This document shows positions 34,551 to 43,070 of a stretch of DNA of 64,000 bases, in pieces (within the stretch, counting starts at the first letter, position 1; each line of letters starts with the position of its first letter). The position numbers and the translations under genes were made by a program. Under the pieces are notes generated by a model that had not been told where the DNA came from, searched no databases, and worked only from the letters and a program-made list of their open reading frames with translations. Source of the DNA: Pseudomonas vanderleydeniana. GTDB taxonomy: Bacteria; Pseudomonadota; Gammaproteobacteria; Pseudomonadales; Pseudomonadaceae. The stretch spans positions 3,956,001-4,020,000 of the forward strand of contig NZ_CP077093.1 of NCBI RefSeq assembly GCF_014268755.2, read 5' to 3'.

Positions 34551-34917
34551 GAAGAATCTCCTTTCGTCGTGTTCGTACGTTGAGGTTGCTCGTTCGTGAC
34601 GCCATGGCGCTCGAGGCGTCGCCTTAGTTCCAGACGACTTGTGGGCTGAGGCCATGACGCAGAAGTTCTCAACTTCCAGTGACAGATAAAGGAAAAAACC
34701 TCGGGTGAATGCGATTGATTTTCAAATTATTTATCGGGTGTTTTCGCTGTTTTTACTGCAAGTTCGCGGTATTTTTCGGGAGTGGCAAAGAGCCCTACGC
34801 TACAGGCGACAGGAAATGGGAAGCAACTTTGCGGATATGACAGAACAAGGAACCCGAGTTCTAAAGTGACATCACCTGCTAAGGTGCAATAAATCTAGAA
34901 ACTTCAGGCCTTCTTCA
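34551..34917. other. Divergent promoter region between DING and DUF1345 genes
   Basis: About 370 bases, AT-rich around 34690-34770. Isolated PhoB half-site-like words occur (GTGACAG 34679, ATGACAG 34837, GTGACAT 34866) but none are paired at the 11-base phase of a Pho box, so I do not call one. No gene is seen. Confidence 0.4.
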
Positions 34918-35559
34918 ATGCCCCATCTCGCCCGAACCCACCCACGCCTGACCATCGCCACCCTCCTCGGCCTGGCTGCCGGTGCTCTGGTGCCGATCAG
35001 CCCGGTACTGACCAAGGTGCTCATTGGCTGGAATACAGCCGTCTGGACCTACCTGGTCATGATGCTGTGGCTGACGACACGCTCCAGCGCGCAAGACGTG
35101 CAGCGGTTCGTCGAACGCGAGGATGAGAATGCCGGGACGGTGCTGCTGATCGTGTCGATCGCGGCGATTGCCAGCCTGGCGGCGATTACGGTTGAACTGG
35201 CCGGTGGCAAGAACCTGGATGTGCATGCCCGTGCCTGGCACTACGCGTTCACCGGCCTGACGGTACTGGGCTCATGGCTGCTGATCGGGGTGATCTTCAG
35301 CGTGCACTACGCGCGACAGTTTTATCTGTCGGATGAAACGGACCCGCCACTGCGTTTTGCCGATGGCGAGAAACATCCGGACTACTGGGACTTCCTGTAC
35401 TTCTCTTTCACCATCAGTGTGGCGGTACAGACGTCGGATGTCGGGGTGGCGACTCGGGGGATGCGCCGGGTGGTGTTGGCGCAGTCGCTGATCGGGTTTC
35501 TGTTCAATACGGCGATACTGGGGTTTTCGATCAATATTGCGGCGGGGTTGTTTGGCTGA
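34918..35559 (+). CDS. DUF1345 family inner membrane protein
   Basis: This 213-residue integral membrane protein has about five helices ([92 protein letters not shown]). The family signature HYARQFYL and [22 protein letters not shown] is clear. The latter resembles the pore loop/inner helix of two-helix ion channels, and a channel role has been suggested by that similarity; no function is established. The gene is monocistronic, divergent from the DING gene and convergent with hpd across a REPIN. The ribosome-binding site before ATG 34918 is weak. Confidence 0.9.
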   Translation: MPHLARTHPRLTIATLLGLAAGALVPISPVLTKVLIGWNTAVWTYLVMMLWLTTRSSAQDVQRFVEREDENAGTVLLIVSIAAIASLAAITVELAGGKNLDVHARAWHYAFTGLTVLGSWLLIGVIFSVHYARQFYLSDETDPPLRFADGEKHPDYWDFLYFSFTISVAVQTSDVGVATRGMRRVVLAQSLIGFLFNTAILGFSINIAAGLFG

Positions 35560-35584
35560 GAAGTCCAACTTGTAACGCCCAACT

Positions 35585-35673
35585 TGTGGGAGCCGGCGGT
35601 CCGGCGCCCCGGTTCATCCGCGAAGAAGCCCTTGAGGCCGCCAGAAGCTTCGCGGATGAATCCGGTTCCCACA
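35585..35673. repeat. Interrupted REPIN
   Basis: The right arm (35647-35673) reads, in reverse, TGTGGGAACCGGATTCATCC followed by GCGAAGC. The left arm (from 35585) has the same sequence split after TGTGGGAGCCGG by about 14 extra GC-rich bases (CGGTCCGGCGCCCC). It lies between convergent DUF1345 and hpd genes. Confidence 0.75.
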
Positions 35674-35718
35674 GGTACATACCAGCCCCCACAGGCCTAT
35701 TGCCCGTGGCTGCCAGGA

Positions 35719-36795
35719 TTACTCGGTGGTCAGCACGCCACGACGAATCTGGTCACGCTCGATCGACTCGAACAACGCCTTGAAGTTGCCCTCGCCGAAA
35801 CCATCGTCGCCCTTGCGCTGGATGAACTCGAAGAACACCGGCCCCATCAGGGTTTCCGAGAAGATCTGCAGCAGCAGGCGCTTGTCGCCCTCCTGCGAGG
35901 CACCGTCGAGCAGAATGCCGCGCGACTGCAGTTCCTGCACCGGCTCGCCATGGTTCGGCAGGCGGCCTTCGAGCATCTCGTAGTAGGTGTCCGGCGGTGC
36001 GGTCATGAAGCGCATGCCGATCTTCTTCAACTGGTCCCAGGTCTTGACCAGGTCGTCGGTGAGGAAGGCCACGTGCTGGATGCCCTCGCCGTTGAACTGC
36101 ATCAGGAACTCTTCGATCTGCCCCGAGCCCTTCGACGATTCCTCGTTGAGCGGAATCCGGATCATGCCATCCGGCGCGGTCATCGCCTTGGAGGTCAGGC
36201 CGGTGTACTCGCCCTTGATGTCGAAATAGCGGATCTCGCGGAAGTTGAACAGCTTCTCGTAGAAGTTCGCCCAGTAGGCCATGCGCCCGCGATAGACGTT
36301 GTGGGTCAGGTGATCGATGATCTTCAGGCCCGCCCCTTTCGGATTGCGGTCGACACCGTCGAGGTAGACGAAGTCGATGTCATAGATCGAGCTGCCCTCG
36401 CCGAAACGGTCGATCAGGTACAGCGGCGCGCCGCCGATGCCCTTGATCGCCGGCAGGTTCAGCTCCATCGGGCCGGTGGCGATGTGGATCGGCTGGGCCC
36501 CCAGTTCCAGGGCACGGGAATAGGCTTTCTGCGCGTTTTTCACCCGGAAGGCCATGCCGCACACCGACGGGCCATGCTCGGCGGCGAAGTACGAGGCTTC
36601 GCTGTGCGGTTCGTTGTTGAGGATCAGGTTGATCGCGCCCTGGCGATACAGGTGCACGTTCTTGGAGCGGTGGGTCGCAACCTTGGTGAAGCCCATGATC
36701 TCGAAGATCGGCTCCAGCGTGTTCGGGGTCGGCGATGCGAATTCGATGAATTCAAAGCCCATCAGGCCCATCGGGTTTTCAAAGATATCTGCCAT
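35719..36795 (-). CDS. hpd: 4-hydroxyphenylpyruvate dioxygenase
   Basis: This 358-residue Fe(II) dioxygenase converts 4-hydroxyphenylpyruvate to homogentisate in tyrosine and phenylalanine catabolism. The 2-His-1-Glu iron triad is visible in [26 protein letters not shown] and [20 protein letters not shown]. The C-terminal [20 protein letters not shown] is family-specific, and the length equals the well-known P. fluorescens enzyme. The ATG at 36795 follows a short gap after a 34-codon ORF that may share its transcript. It is cytosolic and tetrameric in the family. In pigment-forming pseudomonads, excess homogentisate gives pyomelanin. The homogentisate pathway genes are not nearby. Confidence 0.97.
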   Translation of the reverse strand: MADIFENPMGLMGFEFIEFASPTPNTLEPIFEIMGFTKVATHRSKNVHLYRQGAINLILNNEPHSEASYFAAEHGPSVCGMAFRVKNAQKAYSRALELGAQPIHIATGPMELNLPAIKGIGGAPLYLIDRFGEGSSIYDIDFVYLDGVDRNPKGAGLKIIDHLTHNVYRGRMAYWANFYEKLFNFREIRYFDIKGEYTGLTSKAMTAPDGMIRIPLNEESSKGSGQIEEFLMQFNGEGIQHVAFLTDDLVKTWDQLKKIGMRFMTAPPDTYYEMLEGRLPNHGEPVQELQSRGILLDGASQEGDKRLLLQIFSETLMGPVFFEFIQRKGDDGFGEGNFKALFESIERDQIRRGVLTTE

Positions 36796-36831
36796 GGTGG
36801 CGCCTCATCCTATCAATCAAGTAACGGTCGG

Positions 36832-36936
36832 TTAGTTGCTGTCGATGCGGACGCTGGAGGGTGGCGCGCAGGAAATCCCCCGCACGCTGCGGGCAAGGAA
36901 GTCGCCATAGATCAATTTGAACCCGAGTATCTTCAT
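36832..36936 (-). CDS. Possible 34-residue upstream ORF / leader peptide of hpd
   Basis: A 35-codon ORF ends 36 bases before hpd and reads MKILGFKLIYGDFLARSVRG then ISCAPPSSVRIDSN and a stop. The N-terminal half is amphipathic with several aromatics (F6, Y10, F13). The ribosome-binding site is weak (GAG about 14 bases upstream). It lies in the leader of the hpd transcript, so it could be a small protein or a regulatory leader peptide responding to aromatic amino acids. I recall similar short conserved ORFs in Pseudomonas but cannot verify that. Chance is possible. Confidence 0.42.
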   Translation of the reverse strand: MKILGFKLIYGDFLARSVRGISCAPPSSVRIDSN

Positions 36937-37267
36937 TGCAACCCAGTCTCTCAGGGCGAAGCTTCTGTCGCCAGAAGACATTATTCTTATATGCGTAAGT
37001 AGATTCTACATGGCGTAAACCGTTTTGTCCGTATCACTTTTCACTTCCTGTTCTGGCAACGCTGAAAACCATAGGTTCGCATCGGTCGACGTCAGCCAGG
37101 ATCGACAGGCTACCCCGCCGCAGGACTCTGCGCGGTTGCTCCCCCATCGGGACCAAGCCGCTGGCAAACCGCGGCAACAACCCCTGAACGTGCGAATGCC
37201 ACAGCCCCGGCTATCCTGCGAGAAGCAGTGCCACCCACCGTTTTTTCCTGCCCAAACAGGTCCCTCC
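36937..37267. promoter_or_regulatory. Divergent promoter region of hpd and EAL gene, with candidate operator
   Basis: About 330 bases without a convincing gene. The segment near 36980-37020 is AT-rich. GCGTAA occurs at 36993 and 37013, 20 bases apart, flanking the 11-bp palindrome GTAGATTCTAC (36999-37009). This is a plausible operator for hpd or the EAL gene; which regulator binds is unknown. The rest (37030-37260) is GC-rich with no clear signal. Confidence 0.35.
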
Positions 37268-38818
37268 ATGCCACTCACCGTCAAAGGCCGCCCCTGGCCT
37301 GCCCGCTATGGGCTGAATCTGCTGATCGGCCTGCTGCCGATCGTTTCGGGTATCACCCTCCTGCACTGGCAGGCCGATCGGGCGCTGAACGCCAATACCC
37401 GGGAAACCGCCGGGGATGCCCTGAAGCAGTTCGAGCTGATGCTCGACAACGCCGAACTGGCCGCCCATGCCATCGTGCCGCTGGCCGGCCGGCCCTGCGC
37501 CCAGGTGGAACTGGCCCTGCGTGAACAGGTCACGCGCCGTCCCTTCGTCCGCGCCGCCAACCTGGCCTGGAACAACAACCTGTACTGCACATCACTGTTC
37601 GGCCCCTACCAGGAAGCCGTCGACCCGGCCAACTATGTCGCCGGCAGTCTCTGGCTGATGAAAGGCAACCCGGTGACGCCCCATTCAGCCTTGCTGGCCT
37701 ATCGACTGGCCCAAGGCAATGGCGCGGCGATCATCAGCATCGACGGCTATCACCTGAGCAACCTGCTGCACCTGATGGGTCGCGAAACCGGGCTGATCCT
37801 GCAAGTGGGCAGTGCCTGGACCTCCAGCCAGGGCCAGATCCTGGATGGCAAGGCCCCGGCCTTCCCGGTGGCGCCGACCACCCTGCGCTCCAGCCGCTTC
37901 CCATTCAGTGTCAGTGCCGGCTTCTCCAAGGGAGAGACCTGGCGCTACATCGGCCGCGAGTATCGGGAGCTGCTCGCCCTGTTGCTGGTACTCGGCCTGC
38001 TGGCCGGCATCACCACCCGCTGGCTGCAACAGCGCTCGAGCGCGCCCAGCCACGAGTTGCAACGGGCGCTCGAAGCCAGGGAATTCATTCCGTATTTCCA
38101 GCCGGTGGTGCGCAGCGACACACTGAGGTGGTCCGGCCTCGAAGTGCTGATGCGCTGGAATCATCCTCGCGAGGGTCTGGTGCGTCCGGACCTGTTCATT
38201 CCGTTCGCCGAACACTGCGGCCTGATCGTGCCGATGACCCGCTCGCTGCTGCAACAGACCGCTGCCCTGCTCGCCCCGCATTCGGCGTTGCTGGAGCCCG
38301 GTTTTCATGTCGGCGTGAACATCACCGCCCAGCATTGCCATGACCTGCAACTGGTGCAGGATTGCCGGGAGTTCCTGGCCGCCTTCGCTCCAGGGCAGAT
38401 CAGGCTCGTGCTGGAACTGACCGAACGCGAACTGATCGAACCGGGCGACGTCACCCACCAGCTGTTCGAACAATTGCACGACCTGGGCGTCATGGTCGCC
38501 ATCGATGATTTCGGCACCGGCCATTCCAGCCTCAGTTACTTGCGCGAACTCAACGTCGACTATTTGAAGGTCGACCAGAGTTTCGTCGCCATGATCGGTG
38601 CCGATGTGCTGTCACGACATATCCTCGACAGCATTATCGACCTCAGTCTCAAGCTGGAATTGGGTATTGTCGCCGAAGGCGTGGAAACAGCCGAGCAACG
38701 CGACTACCTGGCCAATCGCGGCGTCGATTTCCTGCAAGGCTATCTATTTGGCAAGCCGCTGCCGGCTTCGGAGTTTTTCAATAGCCTGAAACGTCAGGCC
38801 GGCGATAACGTCGATTAG
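37268..38818 (+). CDS. CSS-motif EAL-domain cyclic di-GMP phosphodiesterase
   Basis: This 516-residue inner membrane protein would hydrolyse c-di-GMP and so favour motility over biofilm. Two transmembrane helices (about residues 12-32 and 238-258) bracket a periplasmic CSS sensor domain with redox-type cysteines (GRPCAQVELALREQVT and NNLYCTSLFGPY). The C-terminal EAL domain (from about 265) keeps the catalytic residues: EVLMRW (the Glu), NITAQHC, ELTERELIE, IDDFGTGHSSLSYLRE, LKVDQSFV and AEGVETAEQ, so it should be active. The start is taken at ATG 37268, right before the first helix; an upstream TTG extension looks non-coding. CSS-EAL proteins are regulated by disulphide state in the periplasm (family knowledge). 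Confidence 0.92.
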   Translation: MPLTVKGRPWPARYGLNLLIGLLPIVSGITLLHWQADRALNANTRETAGDALKQFELMLDNAELAAHAIVPLAGRPCAQVELALREQVTRRPFVRAANLAWNNNLYCTSLFGPYQEAVDPANYVAGSLWLMKGNPVTPHSALLAYRLAQGNGAAIISIDGYHLSNLLHLMGRETGLILQVGSAWTSSQGQILDGKAPAFPVAPTTLRSSRFPFSVSAGFSKGETWRYIGREYRELLALLLVLGLLAGITTRWLQQRSSAPSHELQRALEAREFIPYFQPVVRSDTLRWSGLEVLMRWNHPREGLVRPDLFIPFAEHCGLIVPMTRSLLQQTAALLAPHSALLEPGFHVGVNITAQHCHDLQLVQDCREFLAAFAPGQIRLVLELTERELIEPGDVTHQLFEQLHDLGVMVAIDDFGTGHSSLSYLRELNVDYLKVDQSFVAMIGADVLSRHILDSIIDLSLKLELGIVAEGVETAEQRDYLANRGVDFLQGYLFGKPLPASEFFNSLKRQAGDNVD

Positions 38819-38877
38819 AACCTCGGCACAAAGATAACGATTCAATCCCGGTAACATCTGTTGCCCCGCGCATATGA

Positions 38878-38906
38878 TTTACTCTTGGACAAATAACTAC
38901 TACACT
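38878..38906 (+). promoter_or_regulatory. Candidate sigma-70 promoter for the MvaT/MvaU-type gene
   Basis: TTTACT and TACACT are separated by 17 bases, in an AT-rich patch 165 bases upstream of the coding start. The match is moderate and no other signal was found in the 250-base gap after the EAL gene. Confidence 0.3.
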
Positions 38907-39069
38907 TTTCCTGCCTGCAGTAAATCGACGGGAAGGCCTCTGGCTTATGAATAATGGTCCGCGGCATTCCGGGCGTTACCGACAACGCCCGAGCGGATCG
39001 ACTGCAGCGCCGGCTTGTCTCTTTCGTTACCGGTTGCCCGCAACCAAATAGACCATTGGAGTAAGAACC

Positions 39070-39429
39070 TTGTCCAAACTCGCTGAGTTCCGTGCCGCAG
39101 AAAAAGCCCTTCAAGAACAACTCGCCCAACTCGAAGCCCTGAAGAACGATGCCGGGCTCAAGAAGGAAATCGAATTCGAGAAGAAGCTTAACGACCTGAT
39201 GACGAACTACGGCAAAAGCCTGCGGGACATCATCGCCATTCTCGACCCCCAGGCCAGCACCGGCAAGGCTGCCCAGGCGCCCAAGCAGCGCCGCGCCCGC
39301 GTGGTCAAGGTCTATCAGAACCCACACTCGGGCGAACTGATCGAGACCAAGGGCGGCAACCATCGTGGCCTCAAGGCCTGGAAAGAACAGTACGGTGCCG
39401 CCACTGTTGACTCCTGGGTGCGCAGCTAA
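39070..39429 (+). CDS. H-NS-like nucleoid protein of the MvaT/MvaU family
   Basis: This 119-residue xenogeneic silencer binds AT-rich DNA and shapes global regulation. The N-terminal coiled-coil oligomerisation region (MSKLAEFRAAEKALQEQLAQ then LEALKNDAGLKKEIEFEKKL, residues 1-60) leads through a basic linker (KQRRARVVKVY) to the DNA-binding domain. That domain carries the MvaT hallmark NPHSGELIETKGGNHRGLKA then WKEQYG. The opening MSKLAEF suggests the MvaU branch rather than MvaT. The start codon is TTG, with GGAGTAAGAA 3-12 bases upstream. A strong terminator follows, so it is monocistronic. Confidence 0.94.
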   Translation: MSKLAEFRAAEKALQEQLAQLEALKNDAGLKKEIEFEKKLNDLMTNYGKSLRDIIAILDPQASTGKAAQAPKQRRARVVKVYQNPHSGELIETKGGNHRGLKAWKEQYGAATVDSWVRS

Positions 39430-39448
39430 TTACCCAGGTGACAAAACA

Positions 39449-39473
39449 AACCCTGCTTATGCAGGGTTTTTTT
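39449..39473 (+). terminator. Rho-independent terminator after the MvaT/MvaU-type gene
   Basis: AACCCTGC / GCAGGGTT with a TTAT loop is followed by a run of T residues (GGGTTTTTTTA). It starts 19 bases after the stop codon. Confidence 0.93.
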
Positions 39474-40064
39474 ATGGATATAACCCTATTCCACTGATTG
39501 TCCTACACGCCAGCCCATCGAAACACCGGCAACGGACAAGCATCACCCACACGACAGATACAGTTCAAAAGAGTTCAACCCTGTCAAAACTTTCATATCC
39601 CATCAATTAATGACAGTTTGCCAGTAACTAACGAGGGCGGCAGACATATCGATTAATCCATCCCCCCGGCCATTTGCTTGTAAAAAATCTCACACAGGCT
39701 TGACTGAACGGTCACACCTCTTGGCGCCGGTCGGATAAAAATCAGCACCAGCGGCCTTTCACATTTTTTTCACATCGACTCTTACAGGATGAAGGCTGCT
39801 AAAGGACTAGCGCCCCAATGCCCGCTTCGGCGGGCTTCTTTATGCCTGCGATATTTATCCGGCAGTTCTTCATATAACTTCTCAAGCTACTGAAGTAGCC
39901 CGCTATTACCTTTCGATTTGAGCAACCTTCTAGAATGCGGGTCGAAGGGATTTGGAGCTTGAGTCCGGTTTCCGTATCATCCCTTTCCCACAAGGTCCGA
40001 AGCCAGCCTGTCTAGACAGGGCTTCCATCAGCGACCGCCGTTCCATTATCTTCGCGGAGAGCCT
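39474..40064. other. Long gene-free, AT-rich intergenic region
   Basis: About 590 bases between the MvaT/MvaU-type gene and gloA with no supported protein gene. It is AT-rich (39480-39790) with T and A runs, the kind of DNA an MvaT-type protein binds. It contains an orphan terminator-like hairpin on the + strand (39820-39841), which may mark the end of a small RNA. Confidence 0.45.
39820..39841 (+). terminator. Orphan terminator hairpin (possible sRNA 3' end)
   Basis: GCCCGC-TTCG-GCGGGC, a stable UUCG tetraloop hairpin, is followed by TTCTTT. The nearest + strand gene ended about 390 bases earlier at its own terminator, so this one may end an unannotated short transcript. Confidence 0.5.
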
Positions 40065-40598
40065 ATGAGCCTGCACGACCTGAACACCTTTCCTGGCGTT
40101 ACCGCCCAACCCGACAGCGCCACCCAGGGCTTCGTGTTCAACCACACCATGCTGCGCGTCAAGGACATCACCCAGTCGCTGGACTTCTACACCCGGGTAC
40201 TGGGTTTCTCGCTGGTCGAGAAGCGCGACTTCCCCGAGGCCGAGTTCAGCCTGTACTTCCTGGCCCTGGTCGACAAGGCGCAGATCCCGGCCGATGCCGC
40301 GGCACGCACGCAATGGATGAAGTCGATTCCCGGCATCCTGGAACTGACCCACAACCACGGCACCGAAAACGACCCGGACTTTGCCTATCACAACGGCAAC
40401 ACCGACCCGCGCGGCTTCGGCCACATCTGCATCTCGGTACCGGACATCCGCGCCGCCTGCGAACGCTTCGAGGCCCTGGGCGTCGAGTTCCAGAAACGCC
40501 TGAGCGACGGTCGCATGAAGCACCTGGCCTTCGTCAAGGACCCGGATGCCTACTGGGTTGAAATCATCCAGCCAACACCGTTGACCGACGTCGAGTAA
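40065..40598 (+). CDS. gloA: Lactoylglutathione lyase (glyoxalase I)
   Basis: This 177-residue metalloenzyme isomerises the methylglyoxal-glutathione hemithioacetal to S-lactoylglutathione. The metal ligands are visible in FVFNHTMLRVKD (His), GILELTHNHGTEND (Glu), GFGHICISVPD (His) and YWVEIIQP (Glu). The insertions around EKRDFPEAEFSLYFLALVDK and the 170-180 residue length match the longer, Zn-type GloA class (like human or Pseudomonas GloA3) rather than the short Ni-type E. coli enzyme. The gene is monocistronic and ends at a bidirectional terminator shared with ahpF. Confidence 0.96.
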   Translation: MSLHDLNTFPGVTAQPDSATQGFVFNHTMLRVKDITQSLDFYTRVLGFSLVEKRDFPEAEFSLYFLALVDKAQIPADAAARTQWMKSIPGILELTHNHGTENDPDFAYHNGNTDPRGFGHICISVPDIRAACERFEALGVEFQKRLSDGRMKHLAFVKDPDAYWVEIIQPTPLTDVE

Positions 40599-40612
40599 AA
40601 CGCCCTGAACGC

Positions 40613-40650
40613 AAAAGCCCCATGAATCGATGATCCATGGGGCTTTTTTA
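40613..40650. terminator. Bidirectional terminator between gloA and ahpF
   Basis: AAAAGCCCCATG / CATGGGGCTTTT form a 12-bp stem with an 11-base loop and T tracts on both strands, between the convergent gloA and ahpF genes. Confidence 0.93.
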
Positions 40651-40683
40651 CATCGGCATCAACCGGGAGCCAGCTCCCGAGCC

Positions 40684-42249
40684 TCAGGCCGGCGCCGAGG
40701 TGCGGATCAGGTGGTCGAAGGCACTCAGCGAGGCCTTGGCCCCCTCACCCACCGCGATCACGATCTGCTTGTACGGCACCGTGGTGACGTCACCGGCCGC
40801 GAAGATACCCGGCAGCGAAGTCTCACCGCGCGCATCGACAATGATCTCGCCACGTGGCGACAGCTCGATGGTGCCCTTGAGCCAGTCGGTGTTCGGCAGC
40901 AGACCGATCTGCACGAAGATCCCTTCCAGATCGACGGTGTGGAACTCACCCGAATCGCGGTCCTTGTAGACCAACCCGGTGACTTTCTGGCCATCGCCCT
41001 TCACTTCACTGGTCAGCGCACTGGTGATGACCTTGACGTTCGGCAGGCTGTACAGCTTGCGTTGCAGTACGGCATCGGCGCGCAGCTTGCTGTCGAACTC
41101 CAGCAGCGTCACATGGCTGACGATACCGGCCAGGTCGATGGCCGCCTCGACACCGGAGTTACCACCGCCGATCACCGCGACACGCTTGCCCTTGAACAGC
41201 GGACCGTCACAGTGCGGGCAGAAGCACACGCCCTTGGCCTTGTATTCCTGCTCGCCCGGTACACCCATTTCGCGCCAGCGGGCGCCGGTGGCAAGGATCA
41301 CGGTCTTGGCCTTGAGGCTGGCACCGCTCTCGAAGCGCACTTCGTGCAGCTCCCCGGCATTTTTGGCCGGGATCAGTGCACTGGCGCGCTGCAGGTTCAT
41401 GATGTCGACGTCGTACTGGCGTACGTGCTCTTCCAGGGCCCGGGCCAGCTTCGGCCCTTCGGTTTCCTGGACCGAGATGAAGTTCTCGATCGCCATGGTG
41501 TCCAGCACCTGGCCGCCGAAGCGCTCGGCCGCCACACCGGTGCGGATGCCTTTGCGGGCTGCGTAGATCGCCGCCGAAGCACCGGCTGGGCCACCACCGA
41601 CCACGAGGACTTCGAAGGCCTCCTTGGCGTTGAGTTTCTCCGCCTGCTTCTCGGCAGCCCCGGTATCGAGCTTGCCAAGGATCTCTTCCAGGCCCATGCG
41701 GCCCTGGCCGAAGTTTTCGCCGTTGAGGTAGATGCTCGGTACGGCCATGATCTTGCGATCGTTGACTTCATCCTGGAACAGCGCGCCGTCGATGGCGACG
41801 TGACGCACATTCGGATTCAGCACCGCCATCAGGTTCAGCGCCTGGACCACGTCCGGGCAGTTCTGGCAGGACAGCGAGAAATAGGTCTCGAAGTTGAACT
41901 CGCCCTTGAGCGAGCGGATCTGTTCGATCACTTCGACACTGGCCTTCGAGGGGTGGCCGCCGACCTGCAGCAGGGCCAGCACCAGCGAAGTGAATTCGTG
42001 GCCCATGGGGATACCGGCGAAACGCAGGCTGATATCGGCTCCCGGGCGGTTCAACGAGAACGATGGCTTGCGCGCATCGGTACCGTTGTCTTGCAAGGTG
42101 ATATGGCTGGAAAGGCTGGCCACTTCCTGGAGCAGCTCGAGCATTTCACGAGATTTCGCGCCGTCATCGAGGGAGGCGACGATCTCGATTGGTTGCGTAA
42201 CCCGTTCCAGGTACGACTTCAACTGGGCTTTAAGATTGGCGTCCAACAT
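40684..42249 (-). CDS. ahpF: Alkyl hydroperoxide reductase subunit F
   Basis: This 521-residue NADH:peroxiredoxin oxidoreductase re-reduces AhpC during peroxide detoxification. The N-terminal tandem thioredoxin-fold domain has its CXXC in [10 protein letters not shown] at about residues 128-131. The FAD site reads [20 protein letters not shown], the NADH site reads [20 protein letters not shown], and the redox-active [10 protein letters not shown] lies at about 343-346. The C-terminal [23 protein letters not shown] region is complete. Length and both CXXC pairs match E. coli AhpF. It is transcribed with ahpC upstream, across a 125-base gap with a hairpin. Confidence 0.97.
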   Translation of the reverse strand: MLDANLKAQLKSYLERVTQPIEIVASLDDGAKSREMLELLQEVASLSSHITLQDNGTDARKPSFSLNRPGADISLRFAGIPMGHEFTSLVLALLQVGGHPSKASVEVIEQIRSLKGEFNFETYFSLSCQNCPDVVQALNLMAVLNPNVRHVAIDGALFQDEVNDRKIMAVPSIYLNGENFGQGRMGLEEILGKLDTGAAEKQAEKLNAKEAFEVLVVGGGPAGASAAIYAARKGIRTGVAAERFGGQVLDTMAIENFISVQETEGPKLARALEEHVRQYDVDIMNLQRASALIPAKNAGELHEVRFESGASLKAKTVILATGARWREMGVPGEQEYKAKGVCFCPHCDGPLFKGKRVAVIGGGNSGVEAAIDLAGIVSHVTLLEFDSKLRADAVLQRKLYSLPNVKVITSALTSEVKGDGQKVTGLVYKDRDSGEFHTVDLEGIFVQIGLLPNTDWLKGTIELSPRGEIIVDARGETSLPGIFAAGDVTTVPYKQIVIAVGEGAKASLSAFDHLIRTSAPA

Positions 42250-42286
42250 GCGGGCGATTTCCCTTTTTCAATACGGTAGAAATAAC

Positions 42287-42315
42287 AACGCCCAGGTGGA
42301 TACCACCCGGGCGTT
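42287..42315 (-). promoter_or_regulatory. Intercistronic hairpin between ahpC and ahpF
   Basis: AACGCCCAGGTGG pairs with CCACCCGGGCGTT (13 bp with one G-U, 3-base loop), in the ahpC-ahpF gap. On the minus strand a weak T-rich stretch (GTTATTTC) follows. It probably lowers ahpF relative to ahpC expression by partial termination or 3'-end protection. Confidence 0.55.
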
Positions 42316-42374
42316 ATTGGGCGGTGCGGCTGACTTAATAAGTGCGGGTGACCGCCCTTGACTGACTCATGGAC

Positions 42375-42938
42375 TTAGATCTTGCCGACCAGGTCCAGGG
42401 ACGGAGCCAGGGTGGCTTCGCCTTCTTTCCACTTGGCTGGGCAGACTTCGCCCGGGTGGGCAGCAACGTACTGGGCAGCCTTGATCTTGCGCAGCAGCTC
42501 GGAAGCGTCACGGCCTACGCCGCCATCGTTGATTTCAACGATCTTGATCTGGCCTTCAGGGTTGATCACGAAGGTACCGCGGTCAGCCAGGCCGGCTTCT
42601 TCGATCAGCACGTCGAAGTTGCGCGAGATGGCCAGGGTCGGGTCGCCGATCATGGTGTACTTGATCTTGCCGATGGCTGGCGAAGTGTTGTGCCAGGCAG
42701 CGTGGGCGAAGTGGGTGTCGGTCGAAACGCTGTAGATCTCGACGCCCAGCTTCTGGAATTCAGCGTAGTTGTCAGCCAGGTCTTCCAGTTCGGTTGGGCA
42801 AACGAAGGTGAAGTCGGCTGGGTAGAAGAACACGACAGACCATTTGCCTTTCAGGTCAGCGTCCGACACTTCGACGAATTCACCGTTTTTGAAGGCGGTT
42901 GCTTTGAAGGGCTTAACTTGGCTGTTGATGATAGGCAT
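42375..42938 (-). CDS. ahpC: Alkyl hydroperoxide reductase subunit C (2-Cys peroxiredoxin)
   Basis: This 187-residue typical 2-Cys peroxiredoxin reduces H2O2 and organic peroxides. The peroxidatic cysteine is in [20 protein letters not shown] near residue 47, and the resolving cysteine is in [20 protein letters not shown] near 166. The conserved [20 protein letters not shown] follows the family. It is the first gene of ahpC-ahpF. I looked for an OxyR site upstream: CTAT and ATAG words are present but not at OxyR spacing, so no operator is called. Codon use looks highly optimised, as expected for an abundant protein. Confidence 0.97.
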   Translation of the reverse strand: MPIINSQVKPFKATAFKNGEFVEVSDADLKGKWSVVFFYPADFTFVCPTELEDLADNYAEFQKLGVEIYSVSTDTHFAHAAWHNTSPAIGKIKYTMIGDPTLAISRNFDVLIEEAGLADRGTFVINPEGQIKIVEINDGGVGRDASELLRKIKAAQYVAAHPGEVCPAKWKEGEATLAPSLDLVGKI

Positions 42939-43070
42939 CGTTGACTCTCCGTCAGGGGTTGTGAAGTTGATGGGAGAATCCTAGCCATTCTTTTGCGATC
43001 TGGCTCATTGGCAAAGCTGATGCTCGCGATTGGTTTTCGCTATAAGCCCACTGTATTAATAGAAGAAATC

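Noticed and set aside
34679..34872. Pho box for the DING gene
   Set aside because: Three half-site-like words are present but none are paired at 11-base spacing; left only as a note in the intergenic entry.
37025..37267. Longer form of the EAL protein starting at TTG 37025
   Set aside because: The added 81 residues are low-quality, lack a ribosome-binding site and would place non-membrane sequence before the first helix that begins right after ATG 37268.
42960..43065. OxyR operator upstream of ahpC
   Set aside because: CTAT and ATAG words occur but are separated by 15 bases instead of the 7-base OxyR phasing.
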